Shown: piece by piece, positions 9,251 to 23,121 of the stretch | Numbering within the stretch: the stretch's first letter is position 1 | How the letters are laid out: each line of letters starts with the position of its first letter | Assembly: GCF_932276165.1 (NCBI RefSeq) | Contig: NC_064005.1 | Coordinates: forward strand, 3,844,001-3,908,000 | Origin: Plutella xylostella | Lineage: Eukaryota; Arthropoda; Insecta; Lepidoptera; Plutellidae | Length of the DNA stretch: 64,000 bases | Direction of reading: 5' to 3' | The notes under the pieces: model-generated | What the model saw: only the letters and a program-made list of their open reading frames with translations | Told to the model about the DNA's origin: nothing | The model's database searches: none | Made by a program: the position numbers and the translations under genes

Positions 9251-11914
9251 TCATTTCCCGCCCATGAGGCCGCTCATGCCGCTGGAGCCCTGCTGCAGCT
9301 GCCGCATCATGTTGTGCAGGCCCGACATGCCGCCCATCTGCTGCAGGATGCGCGGGTCCATCATCTTCGCCATCTGTTGGTTGAGTTTAGCCATCTGGGT
9401 CTGGTTCACGTTCTTGGCCATATCGCCGCCTTTGAAGAGTCCTTTGATTCCGCCCATCTTCTTTACTACTGCTGCGAATTTCGTGTACTGAGTTATGAGG
9501 TCTTTGACATCTCTTTCCGTGACTCCTGCTCCGTTGGCGACGCGCGTGATGCGCGTGGGCTGCTTGGAGAAGAGCTTGGCGCCGTCGCGGTGGTCGAGCT
9601 CGCCCTCGTTCATCGAGTCCATGATCGTCATCAGACGCTTCAGCTTCGCCATCGACTCCTGCTCGCTGCCCTTTGACATGAGGTCTTGCGAGAAACCCGG
9701 AATCATGCCCTGGAAAGAATATTCAAATATAATAATTTAAGATCAGATATATCAATACTGGTATAATCGGTACTGTGGTAGGTGAGCCACAATATAAACT
9801 TTATGTTGATGAAAAATTCATACCATGATCTGTGAGAAGGGTCCCATTTTCATGATGTTCTGGAACTGTTCGTACATGGCTCTGAGCGTGAACTGGCCGT
9901 GTTTCAGTTTCTCGAGCAGCTCGTCGTTATCATCTAGCTTCAGTTCATTCACTTTGTCCAGCAGTCCCTCGATGTCGCCCATGCCCAGTAGTTTGTTTAT
10001 GAAGGGTTTCGTTTTGAATGGCTCCAAGTCATCAATGTGTTCTCCCGTACCGATGAAGATTATGGGACTCTGTGTTGCGGCCACGCTGGAAATTTTAGTT
10101 TTAGGTATAGAAAATGTATAGTTAAAAAAGACAACAGGTACCTTAATATAGTACCTACGAATGTTGCTGTTTATGTGCTTGCTAGGTATATCAATAAATA
10201 GTTTGGAGCTTAAATCTTATGCTGCTACTTTCCATTTTCTTTATCACAGTTCTATGCATGCTTTTGTAAAAGACTGTCAATAGTCTTAGGGCAAACAGAC
10301 TATAATCTTTCACAAAAAACATAATCATATTGTGTTTTTAATAGCCTCATCACGACCCATCATGTCCCCACTGCTGGGGCACAGGTCTCCTTCCAATGAT
10401 GGAAGGGTTTTATAGTAGAAGGTTGTACATACGCGGACAGGGCGCCTCCTCCCTTGGCGTGTCCGTCGAGCTTGGTGATGATGACGGAGCCGATGTCCAC
10501 CTTGTCCTTGAAGGCGCGCGCCTGCGCCTCGCACGCCTGCCCGATCGTCGCGTCCATCACGAAGATTATGTTGTCGGGTTTCTGTTGGTGTTGTTACATT
10601 GATTTTGATAGTGTGATTTTTGGGATTTTAGTGATTAATATGGATAGACTGTTTATAGTAGTTATGTTGAGACTTTTCATTGGAATATCTGTGGCTCAAA
10701 TTATGATTTTTATCATTGTGAAGTAATAATTGGCTATACATACTTCAAAGTTTGGCTATTTATCATTTAAGGTGCTGCCTTACAATGCCTAACAATACTA
10801 GTTGTCTGTTCTTACAGATGGTGCTATTTCAGCACTAACACATCACAATGTTAATTTGGCGACTTTTTAAATGCCTACACATGTAACATGTGGCTGCTAT
10901 TAATATAAATGTCCTTACAATAGCCGTAGCAACAGCCAACATCTCCTCAAACAGGGACTCCTCCTGCTTGTGCCGGCCGCTCGTGTCCACAATGATCATC
11001 TCGAAGCCTTCCTTCTTGAACATCTCTACTCCTGTGGTGGCAATCACCACGGGGTCTACTTCTGTATAGCTGGAATTGAGTTATGTTTGTGAAAAATTAG
11101 ATTTATTGGATGCAATAGATTAATATAATTTTTAACTCTAGGAGGTTTGGAAATTCCAATTTGAATGAGTATTGAAAAGAAAACAACATATTAATGACTA
11201 TACATTAACCTACACAATGTTATCAGTAATACTATAAACTAGTCTCACCTTCCATAGAAAGGTATTCTGGCTTTAGTACAGTTCTGTTTGACCTGGTCAT
11301 AAGCACCAGCTCGGAATGTGTCAGCACACACCAAGCAAGACTTCCAGTTCTTCCTCAGGTAGTGGTATGCTAACTTTGTACAAGTTGTGGTCTTTCCTGA
11401 TCCTTGTAGACCAACAAACATTATGATATTTGGCTTTCCTTTGATTGGCTGGTAGGGCTTCACTCCTGGATCAACCAACTGAAATATTTGAGAAGAAGAA
11501 GGTTAGATTATGTAAATATATGTATATGTAATAAATGTTCCGATATTTTTCCAATTAGTAGTCACATTAGTAAGTCTAACCTTGACAAGTTCTTTGAACA
11601 CGGCGGACTGTATCATCCGTCTCTTGTTGAGCCCTCCCGCCATCTCGTCGAAGTCGATGACGGCGCGCACATTCTCCCGCAGGTTCTTCACGAGACGGAT
11701 GTTCACATCAGCTTCCAATAGAGCAGCACATATCTCTTTCAGCATAGAATTTAACACCTACGAAAAAGGTTACACATAATAAGTTACAATCGCGATTGGA
11801 AGGAAAATCTTGTCTGTTAAGCTTCAGTATACTCACTTCTTCATTGATTATTGTAGCCCTGCTCAGGGACTGCAGAGCAGTGGTAATTTTTCGACCTAAA
11901 TCTGCTAAAACCAT
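9251..11914 (-). CDS. Srp54: Signal recognition particle 54 kDa subunit
   Basis: SRP54 is the GTPase that binds signal sequences and docks ribosomes at the ER receptor. Seven exons: 11837-11914, 11581-11757, 11249-11478, 10919-11069, 10433-10581, 9824-10085 and 9251-9709, giving 501 residues (human 504). The N domain (1-85) starts MVLADLGRKITTALQSLSRA. The GTPase domain shows G1 GLQGSGKTTT (108-117), ADTFRAGAYDQ (insertion-box region), DTSGRH (G3), ITKLDGHAKGGGALS (G4) and FIGTGEH. The methionine-rich M domain follows, with the clusters MMDPRILQQMGGMSGLHNMM and SGMSGLMGGK. All joins keep phase. The gene is divergent from PSMC1, with about 500 bases between starts. An intron carries an antisense LINE tail. 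Nothing looks damaged. Confidence 0.97.
10335..10415 (-). mobile_element. LINE 3' tail fragment
   Basis: A short segment (CATCACGACCCATCATGTCC...CACTGCTGGGGCACAGG) is the reverse complement of the tail seen at 26543-26588. It looks like the 3' end of a lepidopteran RTE-like LINE, lying in an SRP54 intron in the same orientation as the gene. Confidence 0.55.
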
Positions 11915-12410
11915 TTTGATGTGTGTTGTTTTTCTTCCTGGTTAATACTACACAAGTCTTGTTAGTAGTTAAATTACTATGATAAAGAATTATTGAACAT
12001 TTTACCAATGTAACTAACTCACATAAACTTAGCAAAACACTTTCTATTTCTAAATAAATTGAATGTAATCAGACTGAGAGAGACGATTTTGACAAGGCAT
12101 GAACACGACGACACGTCAAATTTGTAAGTTGCGTTTTGTTTCTTCTTTTCTCCAGCCATAAGCATAAAAGTCAGCGTTTTCGGTATTTTGACTGATTTTG
12201 TTTTTTTACCGTCTAGCAATAACAAAACGCCTACGTGTGAATACTCAGAATAAGTACTATTTTGTACTAAAAACCGGTAAATTAATTAATCGGTATAGCG
12301 GCTATATTATCCCATCACTTAGTAAAAAAAAAACGTTTTGTAATTTTGTCAACTCACGGAAGGTTATTATTTTAGTCAAAACCGAAGTATTTTGATAAAA
12401 ACCCATTGAA
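11915..12410. promoter_or_regulatory. SRP54/PSMC1 divergent promoter region
   Basis: About 500 AT-rich bases between two divergent housekeeping start codons, with no coding potential. It presumably holds both promoters and 5' leaders. No specific elements were assigned. Confidence 0.45.
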
Positions 12411-15562
<3,152 letters not shown>

Positions 15563-16228
15563 AAATCATATGAGTTTTATGTATTCGTAAATGTATTAAT
15601 TACAAATAAAAGCTTTCAATAGTGCTTCGTGTTTTAATCTTGTTTGTCGTTGTTTACTTAAATAACGTAAAGATTATAAATCAGCGTTACCATTCATTTA
15701 CCATTTTTGATGAGGGACCAGTCATGCCTTGTTCCTATATTTTTTCTTTCTTTGCAGTGGTATGGTCCACTACAACGAAAGAAAGTCCAAAATTAAATAT
15801 CTGCCTGGCTGGGAACCGAACCCGGAGGATTTTGTCGTGAGTCACAAACACAGCAAAACTAAGAAATAATTATGTATTCCGTATTCTAAGTAATTAAATA
15901 AGGCCTTTCATTGACAGCTTCTAAAAAAGTATGTATTTCTGAACGTATTGTAAAATGTCATGTCATTTTGCATTGTTATGCGGCAAATTTCAGTAGGTGG
16001 CTAGTGTAACGTATTGGTAGACAGTCAAGATAGCGATTCCCATATGAGTGAAAGAGACAAACAACAAAATCTGTTAAACCAAATGGTTGCCCTAACTTGG
16101 TAGCATTATAGCTGTACACGGCTTCTTGCGCGAAAGTAGAGCACAAAATTACGGTTTTTATTGTTAAAACGCAAGAAATTGTTATTGGTTTGTGTTTACA
16201 AAATGAAAGGAAGTCCAATAGTTAATGA
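15563..16228. other. PSMC1/presenilin intergenic region
   Basis: Holds the PSMC1 3' UTR (AATAAA at 15605) and the presenilin promoter and leader. A short imperfect palindrome of CTTTCTTT/AAAGAAAG type surrounds 15752-15785, followed by GGGAACCGAACCCGG, which resembles a reversed tRNA B box and may be a SINE remnant. No gene seen. Confidence 0.35.
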
Positions 16229-16232
16229 ATGA
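16203..16232 (+). promoter_or_regulatory. Upstream ORF overlapping the presenilin start codon
   Basis: An ATG at 16203 opens a nine-codon frame (MKGSPIVNE) whose TGA (16230-16232) overlaps the presenilin ATG (16229-16231) as ATGA. If it lies in the transcribed leader it could reduce or reinitiate presenilin translation. Transcript start is unknown. Confidence 0.5.
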
Positions 16233-19200
16233 GTGACACGAGTAGTGATTCAGACGAGGCGACCGAGCAGACTGCCCTGATGGACGGCCACATCGCTGAA
16301 GCCCGCCCCGACAGGGAAATCGCTGAACGGATCGCCAGAAAACGAAAAACTAAAACAGAAAGCCAACGCTCTTACGGCGTAAGTACCAGACTTCCTCCCA
16401 CATGTTTATTTATATGGGAAACTCTGTTCAGATACTCGACGGCTGTTGGTTGTCGAGACAATGAGATTACTCATGCCTGTAGGTACCGAGTACACCTACA
16501 CGTCCACGTATCTAATCTATTTTATTTGTACTCATGCCTAGTTTTATCATTGGCAAAAACATGCATAGCATTTGATAGTTATTAAATTAGTTATTGTCCA
16601 CTATAATCTAGTTGGCTTTCATGAAATGGATTATGTTTATTTGAATTCATGTTTTCTCCATAATCTTGAGCTTTAGTGTGTTATTTGGATTATCAAAAAG
16701 TTTGCCTCCCTTAAGGTTTTTGTCTTCTTGGTTGGACCTTTCTGTGGGTGGAATTGGCCAAAACTTATAAAATGGAAATGAGTGTAAGTTTTTTAGGTGT
16801 ATATAAGTTTTTGAAAAAGATACAAAAATAAAAGAACACTAAATATTTGAATTTAATATCCACAGAGTGTGGAACAAAATGAAGGAAGCGGCAGTGGCAA
16901 CGGCGGCAATGAGGGTCGGAGGCCAGCGGAGGCGCGGCAAGCCGGGCCCACAGTCACAGAGGTCATGGTCGAAGAGCTGGAGCTGAAGTATGGCGCACGA
17001 CACGTCATCAAGCTGTTTGTGCCCGTCACTCTGTGCATGATCGTGGTGGTCGCCACCATATCCTCCATCAACTTCTATTCTGTGAAAGATGTTTACCTGT
17101 GAGTAGTTTTTGTTTTTATTTTTATTTTTTACTGTGAAGTTGTGGGCATCAGCTAGTACTACAAATCACACCTCTTAAGAAAATATTTAATTGTTTGTTT
17201 GGATTCAAAATGCTCTGAGAATACAGGATCAATTTCAAAATAATAATTATAAAGCTATTAGACAACTTGTATCCTGGAAATCACCAATAAACCCCTTGTT
17301 TTTGGGCCATCTTTGTATCATGTAAACACTTATACAAATTAATGATTTTCATTAACTTTCAGTGCCTACACACCATTCCACGAGGAGAGTCCGTATGCAG
17401 TCACAAAGGTGTGGAACGCGCTGGCCAACTCCATGATCCTGCTGTGTGTGATCGCGCTCATGACCGTGCTGCTCATCGTGCTGTACAAGAAGCGCTGCTA
17501 CCGGATTATCCACGGCTGGCTCATTCTCTCGTCTCTGATGCTGCTCTTCATGTTCTCGTATCTGTACTTAGAGTGAGTTTTGTATTTGTTTATACTTGTC
17601 TTGACATACAAAGACTGTTTGTGATTTTGTTACATGCTAAGCTAAGTGTTTCATATTTCCCTAATTACCACAAGCTATAAAAGGAAAGGCGTGATAAGTG
17701 AGGCTTGGCTTCAATAACCGACAGTTTTATCCTATGAAATTACTATAAAATACATTGTAACTTATACATAAAATATATTTTTTTAAAGAATAATAGTATA
17801 AGGCCTTGCACTGCAGCACCAAAAATGCAGATCTTTGGCTCTGCAAAAAACATTGACCTGAATGATGGCAGTCTCTCTAATAAAATTTACATCACGAAAC
17901 ATAAAAAATATATACATATTGCACTAATATTAGCATTGCCTGTCCTACAAAGAAGCTCTAAGCACCTAGATTATCCCTATGGTATGCATAAAGTCCATAA
18001 CACATGAATCATATTCTTTAGATTGTACATAAAAATATATCTTACTTCTATTTAACAGAGAAGCCCTACGTGCCTACAACATCCCAATGGACTTCATAAC
18101 TCTAACGTTCGTGATGTGGAACTTCGGCGTGGTGGGCATGGTGGTGATCCACTGGAAGGGCCCGCTCCGGCTGCAGCAGGCCTACCTCATCTTCATAGCG
18201 GCGCTCATGGCCCTCGTTTTCATTAAGTACCTGCCGGAGTGGACCACCTGGGCCGTGCTCGCGGTTATCTCTATTTGGGGTGAGTTGTGTAGAGTAGAAA
18301 ACAATAAAAATTTGATCTTATTTGGTTCATCAAAAAGTTCTATAAATCTTGCGACACACCTGTCTTCATGGTCTTATTATTATTCATAACTCAATGCATT
18401 ATGCATAGTGACATCCTACTAATACTTAACTACAATCCAACCCGTACTAATTAATAAGTTTTTTTTGCAGATCTTGTAGCAGTATTAACACCAAAAGGAC
18501 CACTAAGGATATTAGTAGAAACCGCCCAGGAAAGAAATGAGCCAATTTTCCCAGCTCTTATTTACTCATGTGAGTATTTAATTATTAAATTAAAAAATTA
18601 TAGCTACCTAAGACCATTTTTTTAACACGAATACACAAAATGTTGTTTGGAAAACCTATAAGTACATAATACAGTTTTAAAGAAATATGAACCTTAACCG
18701 CATCGTTTTCTTCCAGCGACGGTGATGTATTGCCTGGCGGCGACGGCCACCGGCGAAGGTGAGCGGCGCGAGCTCGACCCCCTCCGCCCGCGCGGTCCGT
18801 TCCTCCTGCCCTCTCGCTCACACACCCCATTCACCTACTGTGCCTTTCTCTGTCTTCTACTCTATTAGTCTAATATTTTTTTAAATATAACAGTTTAATC
18901 AAGTCACCAGATCGTAAGAACATAAGGGAGCAGCAATGTTCTCAGCTATCTTTCCAGATCTTTAAATCTTCACTTTGGTGTTATTTCATATGAATATGAA
19001 TATTTCATTTTCTAACTTATTTACATTTTTTTTCAAATATCCTATCATCCTCGCATGCGCTTATACCTACAAATTGTTCATTTATAACAACGGCAAAAGG
19101 GTGCTTGTACCTTACTGGCTGACCCTTAATGCTTTCACTCCCTCTACGTATATGTACAGGATATTTAAAAAAGGGTACAATAAGCCGAAAGGTGACGCTG

Positions 19201-20965
19201 CGAAGTAGAATGTATTTTCTCACGAATTACAAAAGTCGTAAAACTAAATTTATTAGAGTGACCACCTGAGTCACCCCCTTTCGGCTTACTATACCACTTT
19301 TGCAGCAACCTGTATATTTATCTTAACCCCTCAACTGTCAGACACGGCAGCTAACCCAACCCCTCTCCTCACAGGCACAACCGCGCAACCCTCAGCCGAC
19401 GAGGCGGACGCGGCGGCGGGCTTCACGGGCAGCTTCACGCGACGGGCAGCCAGCGGCGCCGCGCCCCGAGCCGTGAGCTCGCACCTGGACCGCAGCGCGC
19501 CCGCCGGGTACGCCACGCGGGTGGAGCCCCGGGAGCCGCGGGAGCCGGAGCTGGAGGAAGAAAGTTAGTCACTTATTGTATTTAAGCTGTTGGTTGTTAA
19601 GTATGATGGGTAGAGGCTACTGGCTTGCCTCGTGGATCTGAAATAAAACGCGCCTTCAGATTAGCAGGATCTAGTCGCTGCCACTACAAGAGGTAGATGA
19701 GGAAGAAGAAAGCGCCTAGTAGTGTCTCTATTATGATGAGGTATTTGAGTAGCAGTTAGTTCAGCTTCACCCAGCGACCGGGGCCGCGCCTCGAGCTGTG
19801 AGCTCGCACCTGGACCGCAGCGCGCCCGCCGGGTACGCCACGCTGGTGGAGCCCCGGGAGCCACGGGAGCCGGAGCTGGAGGAAGAAAGTTAGTGGCAAT
19901 ATGGTTTTTAGTTTGTTTCAGTATGAGGAATTGATGTATAATTTAGGGTAGAAATGGCAGTGGGGTTTGAGTAGAGACCATGTACCGGCGAGAAAGTATG
20001 AGCATGTAAGCGCGAAGAGTTGAGCGGCCCCCTGCGAGACGGACGGACGATATAGTCACTTCTGCGGGGAAGCGCTGGATACGGGCCGCCTCAGATCGGA
20101 CAAGGTGGAAAACATTAGTGGAGGCCTATGTTGAGCAGTGGAAGTCCTATAGCTGAGATGATGATGATCGTAGCTCCGGCGCGTATCATGAATCAGAACA
20201 GAATCCGTGTCTTGTGACATAACTTGGTATTCAACCCTCCCGTGTGTGTTCCAGAGGGCGTGAAGCTGGGCTTGGGCGACTTCATCTTCTACAGCGTGCT
20301 GGTGGGCAAGGCCAGCTCGTACGGCGACTGGAACACCACGCTCGCCTGCTTCGTCGCCATACTCATTGTACGTATCAATTATACTTAGGATTGTAGGTGT
20401 TGGTGGATGAATTCTGATCTCTTCTATTCTCTGTAAGTACCTGCACCTGGCTCTCTCAAGTGAAACCTTTGTGCATATACCTTAGGTCTAAACTGCCTTC
20501 CTAAGCTTTGACGGAAAACTGAAAATGTTCTAGCAATTATTTTATAAACTTTGGTATGTAGGAAGCTGACCACCTCGATGAATATACAGGCTACCTTTTA
20601 TCCCGGTATTCCATAGTAAAAGTTTTCAGGCGAAGTGGAGTTCATGGGATAAGCTTTTCACTGTATAGATTAGCTAGGTAGCCAATATAGGCGCTGAATG
20701 AGAAAGAGTGTAGGTATGTTGTGGCGCTCTTAGAAGAGATTACGGATTGATCGACGATCCTACTGGAGCCATTACAAACGTGCGTTATAACGTATTAATT
20801 TCTTTCCAGGGTCTCTGCCTAACACTCCTACTGCTAGCGATACTAAAGAAGGCGTTGCCAGCGCTGCCGATATCAATCACCTTCGGTCTGATCTTCTACT
20901 TCGCGACGCGCGGAGTGGTGAAGCCGTTCGCGGACGCGCTGGCCTCGGAACAAGTATTCATCTAG
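16229..20965 (+). CDS. Psn: Presenilin, catalytic subunit of gamma-secretase
   Basis: Presenilin is the aspartyl protease of gamma-secretase, which cleaves Notch and other type I membrane proteins within the bilayer. Exons: 16229-16378, 16866-17098, 17363-17572, 18059-18279, 18471-18569, 18717-18758, 19375-19563, 20255-20367 and 20810-20965, giving 470 residues. The acidic N-terminus precedes the first membrane segment (LFVPVTLCMIVVVATI). Catalytic aspartates are D272 in IWDLVAVL (insect-type WD in place of vertebrate YD) and D390 in GLGDFIFYSVLVGKAS. The PAL motif is at 436-438. The auto-cleavage region is represented by AQERNEPIFPALIYSS. Exon 19375-19563 encodes the variable hydrophilic loop, and a second copy of its 3' part lies at 19775-19888. 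A short upstream ORF overlaps the start. All joins keep phase. Confidence 0.97.
19155..19314. mobile_element. MITE in presenilin intron 6
   Basis: Inverted ends TACAGG...AATAAGCCGAAAGG and CCTTTCGGCTTACTATA...CCTGTA bound about 160 bp with no ORF. TA borders suggest a Tc1/mariner-type MITE. A fragment of the same family is at 24330-24378. Confidence 0.65.
19775..19888 (+). repeat. Psn: Duplicated presenilin loop exon (possible alternative exon 7b)
   Basis: A near-identical copy of the last two thirds of exon 19375-19563, 212 bases downstream of its end. It has its own acceptor (CACCCAG before 19775) and the same donor GTTAGT. It is 114 bp (38 codons) and phase-compatible with both neighbouring exons, so it can replace or follow the first copy without shifting frame. 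It would encode TGAAPRAVSSHLDRSAPAG and the repeated acidic tail PREPREPELEEE. Differences from copy 1 are few (ATR to ATL). Whether it is spliced in is not known. Confidence 0.7.
20020..20172 (+). mobile_element. RTE-like LINE 3' end fragment
   Basis: The frame reads TDDIVTSAGKRWIRAASDR, then W..L.EAYVEQWKSYS and a stop at 20154, followed by an (atg)n-type tail. This is the characteristic C-terminus and tail of RTE-like LINEs in Lepidoptera. It is 5'-truncated in presenilin intron 7, sense strand. Confidence 0.75.
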
Positions 20966-23121
20966 CTCCGTCCGTCACCGACTCGTGCCTCGTTACTTGT
21001 TAGACAACTCTTTAGTTAAGGCATAGACTAATATTAGTCTATGGTTAAGGTACGGTTAGGTAGGATGTTAGGTAAGAATGTATGTAACGGATTGAGTGGA
21101 TCTAGCAGGCGTATGTGGAAGCAATATGAAAGTAATTCTTGGTCCTATAAAATTGATTAATCTCTGGTAATTTGCTAGTACATAACAGGTACTAGGTATT
21201 TATTTAATTTTTCAGTATTTATTAAAACTCAATTTATTTTTTATGTCCATCTTTTCCAAGATAATCCGAAAATTGCAGTCCTATGTTTAAATGATGGGTT
21301 TATTTTATACTGATTGAATAGTCATTCCTTATACCTATGAATTATCTTTGTTCTACCGAAATGCCTATGCCTATGTGATTTTGCGTATGAAATATATAAC
21401 TAATGCGCCTTTATGTACAAGGGATATTTAAATAAGTATTACTTAAAACTCGAAAATAATAGCATCTAATGATAATTCGTCGTACGTTAAATGTAAAAAA
21501 AATACATACACAGAGTCACATAAGCAGCTGGTTAGAGATTTTAGGATTAATTATTGTAATATGTGTGGACTGAATTTGAAATGTAAAAAGATGGCGATAG
21601 TCATAATGTCTGTGAGTAATGGGATGGACTAGACACCAATAGATACGATAGTGTAAATACCTACATAAGCTAGTGAAAGCCCTAATTCGTTGTGATAAAT
21701 ATTTATTGAAATCACTTTGCTATAATAATAAAATATCATGAAGATAAGATTTTTGTGTTCTTTTGTTTATTTAATTACATTCCACGTTTGACAGACGAGT
21801 AGGTAGGTACTATGTGTAGTTCATAGGTACTATATGTAGATCCTGTCGCTTTTGTAAGTCAGGCCGAGATCAGCCAGTGTGGGAGTGTGGAAGACTGTCG
21901 GTGCGTGAAAAATCATTTATTTACCTATGTATATGTACTGAGTCTACACCGGTCGTAAGTTTCGGCTCTACAAAATTAAATAACCCTAGGCTGTTTTTTT
22001 TGTGTGTCGTTTATAAAAATCTAGCACTAGGCAAGTAGGAAACAAGAAGCGGGACCCCCTATGTTGGCAACATTTGTATTCCAACTCCCATGTTGCAGGT
22101 CTATTACCTTATGACTACGTAGTTGATATCGGCTAATATAAAATTTTGCCTTACAATCCCCTTGTTGAATAGCTCCTAAGTAACTCACAAATTGTTAAGT
22201 CAAGGTAATATTTAAGAATAAACTTTTTTATGTATTTAAAATCTTTTAATTTATACTTTACGAATTGAAACTAAAATACTATAGGAAACAAGTTATAATT
22301 TTAATAAAATCATTTATTGCTTACATCGCATTTACAATTCCTCGCATCAACAATAACGACATAATTAAGACACAGTTCTGGTATAAAAAGAAGATAAAAA
22401 TATTAAAATATAAACATATTAAAATGTATGTAGGTATGTGAAATGCAAGTGGCGTGAATGAAAATACAAATTTGTTGTACTATTTGTACGTTATACGAGA
22501 TTGATTTATACACGAAAATAATGTACATTGCCTAATGATAAAATAAGAAGTATAAATGAGTAACAGGCTAGATTGAGATTGCACTTTCTGGTAACTAACT
22601 ATAAATATCATGGTCACTCTACAATAGTTTTTTAAACATAAATAAAAAAATATTACTAAACACTTTACATAATGTATGTCGCTTTAAAGTAATCGTTACG
22701 TACCCACAACTAATAAAATTGAAAATTACTTTTAAGAGCGTGCAATATTGCAAATATACATTTATAAAAACTTTAACCAATCAAAATAATTTAAATCTAT
22801 TAAACCACAACAACATAAAAAATACGAATTCCAACCCATTCGGATACTAATTCGAGACTATCGGAATGTTTTTCTTTTCAATATTGGAATTTGATTTATC
22901 ACATCTAAAGTTACTAAACTCTATAAAATGATTCAGATATAAGGTACTAATGTTTAAAAAAACTTACTGAATCAGTAGTTACCCATCCTCACATTGCATT
23001 GTTTTTACAACTCGCTTCTGCGTTCGTTATAATTTAAAAATATATAAAATATATTTACTTTATGCTTGCTCCACAGTTTGTTCTCAACTGGACACTCACT
23101 TACCCTAACACAACCTTCTAT
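20966..23121. other. Presenilin/hemomucin intergenic region and 3' UTRs
   Basis: About 2.2 kb of AT-rich sequence between two convergent stop codons. It should contain the presenilin 3' UTR (AATAAAAT near 21727) and the hemomucin 3' UTR on the other strand. No coding region recognised. Confidence 0.5.

Noticed and set aside
9239..9676. 145-codon plus-strand frame over SRP54
   Set aside because: Antisense shadow of the SRP54 M domain, which is clearly the real gene.
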